Assembly (NCBI GenBank): GCA_963971425.1 | Contig: OZ020516.1 | Location: 16,852,593-16,916,592, forward strand | DNA from: Bryoerythrophyllum caledonicum | Taxonomy: Eukaryota; Streptophyta; Bryopsida; Pottiales; Pottiaceae | Direction: 5' to 3' | DNA length: 64,000 nucleotides | In this document: in pieces, positions 1 to 12,400 of the stretch | Numbering within the stretch: the stretch's first letter is position 1 | Layout of the letters: every line of letters starts with the position of its first letter | Program-made: the position numbers and the translations under genes | Notes under the pieces: model-generated | What the model was told of the DNA's origin: nothing | Seen by the model: only the letters and a program-made list of their open reading frames with translations | Databases searched by the model: none

Positions 1-1
1 A

Positions 2-2879
2 ATCGTGGCAACAAACATGCTGGAGAGCATGATCACCCACCCGACTCCCACGAGAGCAGAGGTCTCCGACATCGCCATCGCGGTGCGCGAAGGCGCGGAC
101 GCCGTCATGCTCTCCGGCGAAACCGCCCACGGGAAGTAAGTAAACCTCCATCTCCTCTCCGATTCCTTTCCTTCTTTCTTCTCTCAGCTGTTTTGCCTGG
201 GTCAGGTATCCGTTGAAGGCCGTTCGCGTGATGCACACTGTCGCGATGCGCACCGAGGCAACCATGCCTGAAGAAGAGGCCCCTGCAAATCTCGGCCGAG
301 CCTTCAAGGTAAGAAAGTACTGCAGAAAAACTCTCATAATTCCATCGTCTCCTACTCATAATTCTTTTGAAAATTTTGAAAAAGTTAGATGGTTTCTATA
401 GCAACAGCATCAACAATACCATATGTTTTTGCTTCGTTTGCTGAGGTGATAACATCTCTTTCCATATCATCAGAAATAATCCTAGTGTTTTTTCTCAGGA
501 CCCCTTAAACACGGCAGCACATTCATAACTAATTCACATCTGAAGAATATGAAATCACTTGGGTTGAGATTGTAATTCTATTGGCTATCACTGAAAAGTA
601 AATTGGTAGAATTCTTTCCTCTCTCCTCTTGTTGGTTGTGGGGGGACTTACCTTATGTAGAATAAAAAATTGTACCTGGCAACCTTCTGATTATGAATGT
701 CAGGACAACCTTCTTATCACCAATTGTCATGGTTTGTGAGATGATTTGTGAGGAGATTTTAACACCTTAATTTCCTGTTGCTTCACAGACACATATGAGC
801 GAGATGTTCGCCTTCCACGCCACTTTGATATCAAACACTCTGGGCACGTCCATTCTGGTGTTCACAAGGACGGGTTTCATGGGGCTGTTGTTGAGCCATT
901 ACCGCCCTGTTGGCACCATCTTCGCCTTCACAAACGAGTGAGAAACCCTAAACCCTAAAGCTACCCTAAACCTAGACCTAAGCCCTGCTTCTTTTTCCAC
1001 TACCCACATCAATTTCATGGGAAGGTTTATACCAGGTCTTGGGATGTAAGAATGGTTAAGGGTTTAGGGTTAAGGGTTTACAGTATAAAACCTTGAAACT
1101 AAAGCTACCCTAAAGCTAACCTAAACCTAGACCTAAGCCCTATTTCTTTTTCCACTATCTACATCAATTTCATGGGAAGGTTTATACCAGGTCTTGGGAT
1201 GTAAGAATGGTTTTGGGTTTTAGGGTTAAGGCTTTACAGTATATTTTACTAAACTCAGATATTTTTTTGCCAAGTCTGACCCTCGGGTATAGTATACACC
1301 CTAAACCCTAAATCCTAAACCCTAAAGCTAACCTAGACCGAAGCCCTATTTCTCTTTCCACTACCCACATCAATTTCATGGGAAGGTTTTTTCCAGGTCT
1401 TGAGATGTAAGTGGTTTTGAGTTTTAGGGTTAAGGGTTTGCAGTAAGAAACCCTTATTTCAGATATTTTTATCCTAAATCCTAACGCTAACCTAAACCTA
1501 GACCTAAAACCTATTTCTTTTTCCAGTACCCACATCAATTTCATGGGAAGGTTTTTACCAGGTCTTGGGATGGAGGAATGGTTTTGGGTTTAGGGTTAAG
1601 GGTTTGCAGTATAATACCCTGAAACTCAGATATTTTTTTGCCAAGTCTGACCCTTGGGTATGCTATACACCCTAAACCCTAAAGCTAACCTAAACCTAGA
1701 CCTAGGCCATTTCATATTTCCACTATCCACATCAATTTCATGGGAAGGTTTTTACCAGGTCTTGGGTTTAGGGTTAAGGGTTTGCAGTACATAACCCAGA
1801 TTTTTTTTGCCAAAATCCAACTCTTGGGTATGATATACACCATACTGGGTTTAGGTTTTAGGGTTTGCAGTAAGAAACCCTAGACTCAGATATTGTTTTG
1901 CTTTTGCAGTAAGAAAGTGCAGTCAAGGCTGGCGCTTTATCATGGTGTAAGAGCGTTGCACATCAACTTCACCGATGATGCTGAAGAGACATTCTGCAAT
2001 GCACTCAGCGTCTTGCAGGTTCTTTCCTTTCCACTTCTCCAACCTTCTCTTTTAACTTCTCTAACCTTCTCTTTTGGATTATAGAGTTGTTTGTAAAGCC
2101 ACCTAAAGTTTTGATAAGATACCCCCCGCATTTGATTTATTACACTACTCTTTTCTCGCTATTAGGTTGATATTAGAGCTTGGTGGTCTCTAATCTCAAG
2201 TCAAATTTTTGGAAACTCAAAACTCTACTCACCTAGAGTTTCCAATAAGTTACTCTGTGGTGTATTAGAGTTTTTAGGAAAGTCTGTCATGGAGAGGAAA
2301 GAAATGAAAAGGACAAGGTGAGATTAGAATACGAAAAGAGAGAGAACATGAGGAATATCATGCGCTCTTTTTTTGCACCAATGAAATGCATGGCAATCAA
2401 TGCTCTTTGGCCCTATCCAATGCAAGCGAAAGCTTTTCCATAGTACCCTTAGTTCTCAATAATTCTCACACCTTTCCCAAGCCAAGTCATCCTATCCATG
2501 TGGTCTCAGTTACTAACATATGACCATAAAGTAGGGGGTGATATAGAGGGTGAAGCCCTTTCACTTTCAAAAAATACTCTACTATACTACTCTTTCTTCT
2601 CTAACTTTCTAAGTGTGGATGAAATATTATCAATGGATGAAAAATGGGATGCATAAATATGATGAAAATGTGACAAAATTGTGAAACATTGTGCACTTTA
2701 ATATAATAGATGTCTTGTATATTTTGGAGCTTACTTATTTTCCTTCTTCTTTTGGCCAACTTTAGAAAAGAGGAATGGTGCAAGATGGGGAAGAGGTGGC
2801 TTTGGTGCAAAGTGGGAGGCAACCAATTTGGAGATCAGAGCACAGTCACCACATTCAAGTGCGTCGAGTGCGGGCTTAA
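2..2879 (+). CDS. Plastid-type pyruvate kinase, 3' part (five exons)
   Basis: This is the C-terminal part of pyruvate kinase, which converts phosphoenolpyruvate and ADP to pyruvate and ATP in glycolysis. Exons read 2-135, 206-308, 789-937, 1910-2018 and 2766-2879 (stop TAA); every junction is GT..AG and the phases agree. The peptide opens with the conserved block ending [17 protein letters not shown], then [32 protein letters not shown], and the C-terminal stretch [20 protein letters not shown]. Wording and C-terminal end match the plant plastid beta-type enzyme (Arabidopsis PKP2/PKP3 class) rather than the cytosolic one; in plastids this supplies pyruvate for fatty-acid synthesis. The 5' part lies outside the window. 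No break is seen. Intron 3 (938-1909) is filled with telomere-like repeats; intron 4 (2019-2765) is ordinary AT-rich sequence. Confidence 0.93.
941..1895. repeat. Telomere-like tandem array inside pyruvate kinase intron 3
   Basis: About five copies of a unit alternating between roughly 155 and 210 bp. Each begins with CCCTAAACCCTAAAGCTA-type sequence, passes through a conserved core containing CATCAATTTCATGGGAAGG, and ends in TTTAGGGTTAAGGGTTTGCAG. Unit edges therefore carry plant telomere motifs in opposite orientations and could pair. Each unit end (near 1073, 1233, 1437, 1605, 1789, 1867) resembles the true exon 4 acceptor TTTTGCAG|TAAGAAAG, so the array multiplies near-copies of a splice acceptor. 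Confidence 0.9.
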
Positions 2880-3479
2880 GTAATCTTTATTATAACCACC
2901 TTGTCAAATATACTTAATGTGCCATATACCAATTTCTAGGCTTGTGGTTTGCTTGTGCACATTTTTGTAACAAATAAATATTTTGTATATAAATTTTGCT
3001 ATAAACTTTGCTATAAACTTTGCTATAAATAAATAATTGGTTTCTTTAGATTGTCAAATAAAATCTTGTCTTTGGTGTATAAATTCCATTTTGATCCAAG
3101 TCAAAAATTGTTGGATACGGATCAAAAAACATAGATGCTTTTTTTATATATAAAAATAAGGGTTATGATTATTATTTAATTTCCTACCATAAGATATATA
3201 AATCTTTTCATTGATCCCTAGGATTCTCATTCTACAACAAATTGAGTATACAGATGATTGTAAGATTTTAGTGACAATTTTTGAGCCTCTGTTCAATAAA
3301 TTTAGATATATTGCACCTTCCTTTAACCTCTTATATTTGGTGTGTAATGAAGTAAGATCATAGAGACCATGGTGGTATAGATTTACACCTTAACCTTTAA
3401 ATTTCTTTGACCATTTCACACCAAAAACATTTTAAAACTACTCGTTTTAGTGTGATGAGTAAGGAAGAAATAAAATTCC
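2880..3479. other. AT-rich intergenic sequence downstream of pyruvate kinase
   Basis: No gene, RNA or clear element is seen. It holds the 3' flank of pyruvate kinase. A short direct repeat of CTATAAACTTTG lies around 2998-3025. Confidence 0.5.
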
Positions 3480-3890
3480 TTTTCAAGTTTTAATGGTAGG
3501 ATCTCAATTCAGACTCTTCAACTTACATACTCACAAAATTTCTTAAACTTTGACCGCACGGAGCAAAAGATTATAGATTTTGAAATACAGAATAGGATTC
3601 ATTTTCTTTCCTGCATTAAGTGGATCGGTAGACTTTGACTTCACTTGGTGTCCAATATCTACACTACACAAGGTCTAAGTCCATAGCCATCATATTAAGC
3701 ATGATATTAGTTCCTTGTACGCCAATTTTTAAAGGTAAAGGAATAGTGTAGCATATTAAAAAAAATTGTGCAAGGAATGGAGGTTCAAAAATCGCCTATT
3801 CATGTGCATTTTTTTTGTGTACTCAATTTGTTTTAGAATGAGAATTCAAATGGTTAATAAGAAGGTTTACATCACATAATGTTGTGGGGA
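3480..3890 (+). repeat. Copy 1 of a dispersed non-coding repeat family
   Basis: Diagnostic blocks are TTTGACCGCACGGAGCAAAAG near 3549, AAGTGGATCGGTAGACTTTGA, AGCATGATATTAGTTCC, and AATTGTGCAAGGAATGGAGG near 3764, followed by GAAGGTTTACATCACATAATG. The same blocks recur in the same order near 23.8-24.2, 30.8-31.1 and 59.4-60.4 kb, and partly near 23.3 and 52.3 kb. No ORF is shared, so this is a non-coding or non-autonomous repeat of unknown class. Confidence 0.75.
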
Positions 3891-4170
3891 AAAAATGGAT
3901 TCAAAAGTTGAGAGAGATGGCTAAGAGAGCTCCACGTTTTCTAGTGAGGATAGGGAGGACTTAGTCTTAGATCTAACACTTACGAGCAGTAAGATGTGGC
4001 TGGACTTGCTCGGGAGCCTTCATTTGTTGTAGATCTCAGATTAGGAGAGGATTTTGGAAGCAGATTGCGTGTTAAAGAATGCTCCAACTCTAGATCCAAG
4101 ATCAGCTTATGAGAAAGTGTGGGAGTGCACTAGATCTATGTGATGAGTGATCTAGAAGTGAGTGTCCATG

Positions 4171-4257
4171 TGTGTTGGTGCATAAGCTGAAAACGAACGT
4201 GTGTTGGCACATGAGCTGAAAACAAATGTGTGTTGGCGCATGAGCTGAAAGCGAGCA
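4171..4257. repeat. 29-bp minisatellite, three copies
   Basis: Three successive 29-bp units of the form TGTGTTGGCRCATGAGCTGAA plus eight variable bases, differing at a few positions. Confidence 0.8.
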
Positions 4258-4329
4258 TCACTGTGTTTATGCATAGTTCAGAGTGCATTAGACACAATTA
4301 GTAGGGAGATTTGACCCTAATCTAGATCA

Positions 4330-6540
4330 TAGAAACAAGATGTGCTAACCTCTCACTAAGTCTTCACCCCGAACCAGACACTCATTTATCCAAGATTGTA
4401 AGGACAATTAGCACAGCTTTGCGCCACAACTACAACCATTCTCCAATCCAAGCTACTTTCAACACCTTGCATTTCACTTGTTTATTGATGATCTTATTAT
4501 ACATCTGCTTCTTCTTTCACACTAACAATACGCACAATAGCAACACATCACATGGATTACAACAGGACGTACTAGCTACTAGAAACCAATCATAGAAACT
4601 CCACCCTAGAGTCTATAATTTAATCAATCACCTACTACATACTACCACCTCTCATTACAAAAACATTATGCATAGTAGCATTTCATTATAAACATAGCAG
4701 TGTTTAGTCGATACTGACAATCCACATGTAGAAGTGTTGTTAAGATCTCTACAAATACAAATCACACAACAACAACACAAGAATTGGATCTCATAGAATA
4801 ACTTGGAAAGACAATATCCAAGTAACAACAAGAAACAATCCCCATCAGGCTACACGAGACAAACAAGGAGCAATCTAGAACGCAACACCAACATGCAGCA
4901 TCAAACCAACTAGAAGTCAACACATCCATTATCACCTTACTTCAACCGAGACACTAGAGACCACATTGCATGACATCATCAAAAACAGCAAGCAGCACAA
5001 GAGCCCAGTCTTGGAAAAATAGAGACGAATCGTACACGAACAACAAGACGGCCTCACCTCGACATAGTTGACCTCAACCCACTCGACAACAACCACCCCC
5101 TTTATCCAACAATTCTCTACAAGACCAATCAGGCCTGATCTCTCTATCCATTGCTTTACTTTGAATAGCGTTTGCATTACAAGATTCATCCAAAACTCCA
5201 AAAAAAAAATCTCCCACTTCACTAGCAAACCTCACCTTTGCACTTAATAATCTAAATAACCCAGATTAAACTAACTGCACGAATCGTTCAAACTCAGCCC
5301 CTAGCATATCAGATTTGATAGCACGACAACATCATCGCTATAATTGTGACCTGCAGCAGTCTTTAGGCCAGTCTAACGTGTTGCCAACAAACTCCACTAG
5401 CACCTGCATAATGAACAATTATCAAGGTAAGTCTCCCAATCCATTTCAATGCCCACGGAGTCTCATACTAGTTAATGCACAGAAAATAATTAAACACAAA
5501 TCAAACCACATAACTAATAATAGAAAGAAAAAATCACTAGATACAATACTTTCACTTAAAAATTAAAACCTAACATCCATAGAACAATGAGAAATCAATC
5601 CACACAAAAGAAACCTAAAATGCAAACATATCACAAATTGCAAGCAAGGAATCGTAGCATTACATGGTGGAACGTACATGCCTACTGCAAGAATATAATA
5701 ACAAATTCAATGGGTCAACCAATAGCGCTCCACCGACAAAAACAAATCCTCGCAAGCAGCATTCCGGTTCTCCAAACTCTTACTCCTTAGACACAAATCT
5801 TCCACGTAACCGCATCTCCCTCAACCCCAAACCTTACCGACCTACAACTGACTCAAAGAGACTATGTTGATCATGAGAGATACAACAAAAAAAACGACAC
5901 AGATTAAGTCTGACCACAATTCCCGACACAACAAATTTCAAGAAATTCCGCCGACCACAAGAAACGACACAACAAGATCAGTCGAACACAACAAGAAACA
6001 ACAAGACCCTGACTCAACCCCAACTCGCTCTGATTTAGCCCCAACTCAGCAAGACCCCGACTCAACCCCAACGGGTCCGACACCAACTCAACCTGACTCA
6101 ACCCCAACTTATTAGACCACAACCCCCCGACTCTCTTGACGACAAGACGGAACAAGAACCTTGACTCTCCCAACCACGAGCCAACGAACCCAAGAATTGG
6201 TGCAACGTTACTAGGACGAGAGAGCACGACCCCAGAAGACCAAGGAAGACAAACGACTTGGAGTTAAGACACAAGCACAACAACGGGAGAGGACACTGCC
6301 GAGAACACCCGTAGAGTAGCGAAGTACCGTTACGGCGCTGATCGAGAAAAGGAGGAGACACAAGCTGATCCACAACCTCCAAGCAACCGGTTCGGTCATA
6401 GTTGCAGCTCTGCCTCAACCATATTTATCTCCTTGGACAAGTCCCCATCCCACCTATCAAGCAAGGTCCCCGCCAAAGCTTCCCCCTGAATCGACCAGGT
6501 AAGTCTCTCCACACAAGTACATCTTTATGACTCCTACTCT
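4330..6540. other. A/C-rich tract, probably retroelement-derived
   Basis: Over two kilobases of A/C-rich plus strand with no convincing gene. The composition resembles the coding strand of the retrotransposon at 17.2-20.7 kb, but I could not match a domain. Positions 5995-6110 hold a degenerate tandem of GACTCAACCCCAACT-like units. The short ORFs in the tract look fortuitous. Confidence 0.35.
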
Positions 6541-6552
6541 TCTGTTACAAAA

Positions 6553-6864
6553 TTGTATGTTAAGAAAATTAAAAATACACGTAGAGTTAACATCATGTCC
6601 AACACTCAACAAAACCTCCACTTTGAAGAAAACATGAATATAGATGGTGAAGGTGTAAGTAATGCACTAAATTCAAAGGAAAAAGGAACAAGAAATAACA
6701 TAGAGATCGAGACAGACAACATCAAGAAGAGCATCAAGAACATGGTTCATAAAAGCCAGTCCCCTCTCCTTCACCACAAAAGCATCAAGAAAAGCAGAGG
6801 CATGAAGGTGAAAGCCAATCCCTTCCCCTTGATCCAACAACCGTGTCTGTCAAGTTTTGGTTAG
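6553..6864 (+). CDS. Short unidentified ORF, hydrophilic
   Basis: A 103-residue ORF, Asn/Lys/Glu/Ser-rich, with no domain that I recognise. It lies between the A/C-rich tract and the mariner fragment and overlaps the latter's first codons in another frame. It may be a remnant of the N-terminal part of a retroelement ORF1, or simply chance. Its reality is doubtful. Confidence 0.2.
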   Translation: MYVKKIKNTRRVNIMSNTQQNLHFEENMNIDGEGVSNALNSKEKGTRNNIEIETDNIKKSIKNMVHKSQSPLLHHKSIKKSRGMKVKANPFPLIQQPCLSSFG

Positions 6865-7232
6865 GGTTTGAAGATTTAAGGTTTGAAGATTTAAGTTTTG
6901 ACTTTGATCTCGATGAAGTTATTTTTCAACAAGACACTGCTCCTGTGCACACGGCTAAGATTGTTCGAGAATGGTTTTGGGAGCAACCACATGATGTTAT
7001 GAAGTGGCCTCCTCAGTCTCCCGACTTGAATCCCATTGATCATGTGTGGGCTTATGTGAAACGAAGTTTGAATTATTATCCCACTGCTTCAAGGAATCTC
7101 CATGAATTGTGGACCCGTATTGAAGAGGTTTATGCTTCTATCAGTGTAGATGAGTGTAGGAAGTTGTATGCTAGCATGCCTGCTCGAATCACAGTTGTTT
7201 TGAAATCAAAAGGAAGTTGGACGAATTTTTGA
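6843..7232 (+). pseudogene. Tc1/mariner-type transposase, C-terminal fragment
   Basis: This encodes the end of a DDE-type transposase. It carries the second catalytic Asp in FQQDTAPVHTAK and a third acidic residue in SPDLNPIDHVW, 34 residues apart, which makes a DD34D arrangement as in mariner (Tc1 proper has DD34E with PIEN). A C-terminal helical tail follows, ending in TGA. The DNA-binding half and first catalytic Asp are missing; the sequence loses similarity upstream of about 6905. It is therefore a 5'-truncated, non-functional copy. I see no terminal inverted repeats nearby. Confidence 0.85.
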
Positions 7233-8360
7233 GTGTATTCTAAAAAGTGCTCAAAAAATCGAGTCCATGTATATATCCAATTTCCAAATTCCATATCTTG
7301 GAATCTATCAATTTAATTTGTGTTTTTTCACTTAGATGTTGTTTATTACTTTATGCTTTACAACTTTTGTATACAAAGTTTTTCAATTTGTTCATCTGTT
7401 CTCATGGCACTGTAGATCTAATGTAACTAACTGAAACATTGACTCAATATTTTGAGCCAATGTATAAGTCATACTGGTAAAAGATTTGATCACATTTCAA
7501 TGTAAAAACTAGAAGATATGCCTAGTCAAAGTAGGCTGACCTTGCCGGGCAAGGGAAAAAAATACTTTTCTTTGCACTTCAAACGCTATAATCTTCACAT
7601 CCGTACGGTGGATTGCAACCAAATTTGTACTGTAAGTTCATATACGTGTCTACTTTAAGACTGTACGGTTAAAAGTCTAAAATAAGACTTTAATGTTAGA
7701 TTTTGTTGCCACTTGTTGATGATGGCAGTCTTGGAGTGTTTCATGAGGAAAATGCCTTGGGCTTTTAGGGGTTAAAGAAACAGTTACACACTCTATGAAG
7801 GGTACCTACAATGCATGCACTCATTGACAACACGTACACAAAAACTTGGATGAAAGTAATGTTTTATCATCACGTGGGAGCATTTTTCATTCTTCCATCA
7901 ACGCGACGTTAAAGGGAAAAGGCCGAAACCCGTTCTTTTTGCCAACGCCCGACGTCCTTGGTGTCAAGGTTTCGCCGACACTGCATCACAAGGTCTCCGA
8001 TGTCTGTTGGGTCCTCTTACCGACACTGCGGCTTCGGTTTGCTCGGTAGCTAGATTGGTGGGAGGCTCTTCTCGTGGTGAGTTCCTGGGATGTGGCGTGC
8101 TCTTGAACACGGTTGCGGTTTTAGTTTCATGCGAAGCCTGGGTGCAACAGCGGTGAAGCAGAAGAGCTGTGGTGTCGCCAGAGAGGGGAGGGAGAGGTGG
8201 CCGATGTGGGTTGCTTGATTTGATTGGGTTCGGCCCTGGCATCTTTTACTGGTCGGTGTTGCTCATGGTGTTTTCGTCGGGGTTTAAACATTTCGGAGAG
8301 GGACGGTTTGCAGGCCGGTCGGATTAGGCTGCCAAGTGACGCGTGCGAAACGGAGTGGTG
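7233..8360. other. Intergenic region upstream of the TIR-NBS-LRR gene
   Basis: No gene is supported. Near 7590-7640 the minus strand carries a distant relative of the dispersed repeat family (the block with CCGTACGGATGTGAAGATTA). From about 7900 the sequence becomes GC-balanced, like the upstream regions of the two NLR genes, and may hold promoter and 5' untranslated exons. Short ORFs here look like chance. Confidence 0.4.
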
Positions 8361-8369
8361 TTGTGATGA

Positions 8370-8816
8370 GAGTGATGGCGAGAACTGGGGTCCTTTGAAC
8401 AGGAACATGCGGGTCCTTTTGCACACTAATCCTGACGATCAGATATCAGATGTCCTTGTGTCCTTTGCAACCTCAAATCCTAACTGGATGTGTTCAGCCA
8501 GAAGACGATGCTCTGACGCGGTGCTTGGATGATAAGATTTATCTTCCTAGATGAATTGCATTTCCTTTAGATGGATTGCATTGTAGAGCTTCCATCTTGT
8601 GTAACCTTGAATCGGAACTGGTTACGTTCACCTAGAAGCTTGATGCGTGGCTTGAGTGCAAAGTTTTTGCTTTTCGAGGTGAATGGCATCGCAGAACGGA
8701 AATTGCATATCGCTGCAGCTGTTGAGTGTTGTGGACCGTGTGATGTACTTTTGCAGGATATGTTGGACCTTGAAGCCGATTTCTCTAGAAACGACGGTGA
8801 TAACGTCAGGTGAGCG
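8370..8816 (+). repeat. Duplicated first-exon block, upstream copy
   Basis: This block is related to 9130-9536, roughly 720 bp downstream. Shared parts are GATGGCGAGAACTGGG (8376) versus GATGGCGACAACTGGG (9137) and GCTGCAGCTGTTGAGTGTTG (8713, 9426). A small exon with intact splice signals (TTTTGCAG before it, GTGAGC after) lies at 8760-8809. It is exactly as long (50 nt) and in the same phase as TIR-NBS-LRR exon 1 and encodes MLDLEADFSRNDGDNV. It could be an alternative first exon or the stub of a tandem gene copy. Confidence 0.7.
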
Positions 8817-9481
8817 AGGATTGGGTTCATTGCACTATAGGCATGTTACATGGGTAGAGCTGCAGATGTGGACTGTTGTGAATCCGGCAGTTACTGGAAC
8901 TAATAATAATCATAGTGCAATAATAATTGAATACAGATGCCATCGGCGAAGCTGAACGAAAGAGATTTGGGAAATGGCAACGACCGACAGCAGAGTGACC
9001 ACCACTTGCAAGCCTCGATAACCCTCCCTATTGCCTGGAACAAGCATTGTGGGGACGTACTTGGATGTTGCTTTTTGCAGCTTGAGCAGAGTTGATTGCA
9101 AGTTGCAGCGTACGAAATGAAAAGAGGTCGTGAGAACGATGGCGACAACTGGGCCGGCTCTTCTGGCAGGAGCGATGCGGGATGTTCAAAGAGCAAGAGT
9201 GACGATCATGTTTCTGTGGTGCGTCCACCGTCTGTCATCCCGAACCCCAGTTAGATATATTCTTTGCACAATATGCTGAAGAGGAAGTGTTCGCTTTAGT
9301 GGGATAATTGCATAGTTGAGCAGGGAAGGGTTTTCCCTGATGAATGAGATAGGCATGTGTTGGATTCTGGAAATGCGTGTAAAATATTGTGGTCGACATA
9401 TGCACTAATAATGATGTGCATCTTGCTGCAGCTGTTGAGTGTTGTGGACTGTGTGATGTACTTTTGTAGGACATATTGGAC

Positions 9482-12400
9482 ATGTTGGACCTTGAATCCG
9501 ATCCGCCTTCAAGTGACGAGGATGACATGAGGTGAGCCACAACTCGAAAGAGGATTGTGCTGAATCTGGCGGTTGGTGTCTGTGTCTGCCTTTTCCTTGC
9601 TAAACCACACCTTTGTCTCTGTCAAGTCTTTTTTTGGAGCACCTAGAATTGTGTTGCAAATGGGAACCTGGAATGCTGGGAAGTGTTAGAAATATGTTCG
9701 CATTGGAATTCCTGATATTCAGATATGGTGGGTTTGTGCGTGCCATTCTGATTTGTAGCTGGAAAGTCATTGACTGTGGGACCGATTGTAGTGCCAGCAA
9801 TCCGGTGTTAGAAGCGAAACACCAAATATTCCTGAGCCACAGCGGGCAGCAGAAAGACTTCACGGAGCTGCTGTGTAGAGAGTTGGAAAGGTGGGGGTAC
9901 AGTCCGTTCTTCGACATTCGAGAAGATAGTTTACCGAAGGGGAAGAAGTTTCCGGAGCTGATATTCCGTGCTGCGAGGCAGTGTCGCGTTGCAGTGTTGA
10001 TTCTGTCGGAGGCCTTTTTCACGACGACGAAGTGGCCAATGCTAGAGCTAGCGGCTGTCGTGGATGCGCAGGAGAAGAGTCGGAAGGAGAATCGTCCAGC
10101 GGTTGATATTCTTCCGGTGTACTTGGGGTTGACGCGAGAAGAGTGTAGGAAGGATGAGAATGTAGAGAGGTGGCAGAAGAGGTGGGAAGAGATGGAGAGT
10201 TTGGAAATGGCCGAGAAGATGAAAGAGATGGACCAGTTGCGAAGGGCGGAAATGCAGGCACAGTGTGAAGCGTTGAGAGAGAGAGGAGAGCTGCGTTCAC
10301 AGAAATGGAAGGATGCATTGAAGGTATTGGGCCCTTCAAATGGTATCGAGTACGAGAAATCATCTCGGCAAGCTGGGTTGATTGACCGCGTTGTAAGCGC
10401 AGTCCGAGGTCTGCTTCGCCCTGCGAACATGGCCAGTGATCTTGGCACGCAAGCAAGAGGACGGATATGCTCGGTAAGAGACGGTTTTGTTGTGAGCAAC
10501 TTTGATTGTTTGGAGCAGTGCTTATGCTGTGAGGATGAGGTACGCCATGATCATGGGTTGGTTCTATTCCGATCCTTGACTTTGGTGGATGGGACCTACT
10601 TGATCAACCCGGGGGGGCCTTAGTTTAATGACATGTATATGGACATTGTTGATGTGAATGGGTCCGAGTGAGTTCCTGGCGCTGATTCTGGATTGTTGTA
10701 TTATAGACTCTTATTGAAATGATATCAAAAACTAGAGCTTCATCAAATGGTGCCCGAGTGGTGGGCGTGTACGGCATGGGAGGCATGGGAAAGACTACAT
10801 TCTGTAAAGAGCTGTGCTGCGAGTTGTCCAAGAGGTTTGAGGGAAAGGTCTGCCATGCCGAAATGGGCCGATTATCTGGGAGCGACCTGCAAAAGCGAGT
10901 GGTGAAGAGCTTGACGGATGTGAACCATCACTCCTTGTCCTTAGCAGATGACTCAAAGGTGTGGCTCCATTCACAACCACCTTTTATGCTTGATGGTACT
11001 CGTGTGCATGCGTGTGATGAGCCATATCTTGTGAGCTCGAAATGGGTACAAGATTGGGAATTGAGTACTTGGATCCATGTTTTATGCACGAGTGTAACTC
11101 GCTTTGTGGAAATTTGAAACACGGTGATAGTAAGTTCTTTTTTGGCACCAAGATTGGCGAGATCAGTTTGATTCATTTCGGTTTGCACCAATGCAGCTGG
11201 TTAGGTAGGAGAGAGGTGCTATTGTGGAACAGTCCACATATGCATATCTTTGAGAAATCATATTCACATGAGACTAGTACGAGAAGGAGTTGACACATTT
11301 GTCTGACGTGGTATTGGGAGTATTGTAGGTGACCGATTATGTTAAAAATCGTATGGCTGGAGAAAAGGTGTTCTTAGCCTTGGACGATGTGTGGCCCGAG
11401 TCAAAGGAGGAGGCCATGGTATACGTTGAGCAGGCCCGGTACGGCAAGGGCAGCATTGTGATGGTGACTGCTCGGTCCATCGATGTACTTCTTTCGTTGA
11501 GAATCAAGAGCAGCAACTGTTTTGAAATGCCAGAGCTGGAGGACGAGGATGCAAGGCGACTCTTCCTTCATCACGCCGCACCAGACTTCCATTCCCAATG
11601 TGGTGAGGACGAGGAATGCATCCGACGTTGTTTATATGAATGCCGTTTTACAAGAGTTGGAAAAAGTGGTGGGCAGTTTCTTCCTTTGGCACTGAAGGTT
11701 TTGGGAGAGCAAATGCATGGTATGGGAGAGAATCCGAGAATATGGGTGGAGAGTTTATGGAAGGAGGACAAGTTTGATGTGGATCGCAAGAAAGAGCACC
11801 CAATATTTTTCATCCTTGGTAGAGGCTATGACTTGTTACGAGCAGATGATCAGCTTTTGTTCATGGATGTTGTAATTTGCAATCCAGAATGGAAGCAAAG
11901 GTGGAATTTTTCTGTTAAGTGGTGTACTTTATTTGAATGGTTGAGCATTGTACACTATGGCACAGCATCAAGGGAGTCGTCTATCAGGGATCGGGTGAGT
12001 GTTCAAAATGCTTTTGTGTTTGGATTTGTATGTTGAGATGAAGTTGAATGGCTTTTGAGGCGTTTGAATGGGGCATTCCGAATTTACAATTGCATAGAGC
12101 AGATGTTTATCTCTTAATGCGATAGGCATCTTTAGTATGGTTACCGCATTGTTGTTTGGGCTTGTATGGGTGTCTGTGGAGTGTTTTTGTACATCTTTGG
12201 AGGGTTGGGATGTTTTTGACACTTGGGTTGTTGTTCGATGATCTTTGAACGTTCAAGCTAGAGATTGAAGTCGGTGTTTAGCATCTCATACGTTTGAAGA
12301 CAGTGATAGACTGCGAGGGGGTCTAGTTGAGGAGTTTGAGAATGAGAAATTGTGTTATAATGTGGTCAAGGATACCCATCTAGTTGGTGACAGTCTTAGG

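Noticed and set aside
9600..10499. Long minus-strand ORF opposite the TIR exon
   Set aside because: Shadow of the TIR coding sequence; the plus strand has the domain and splice signals.
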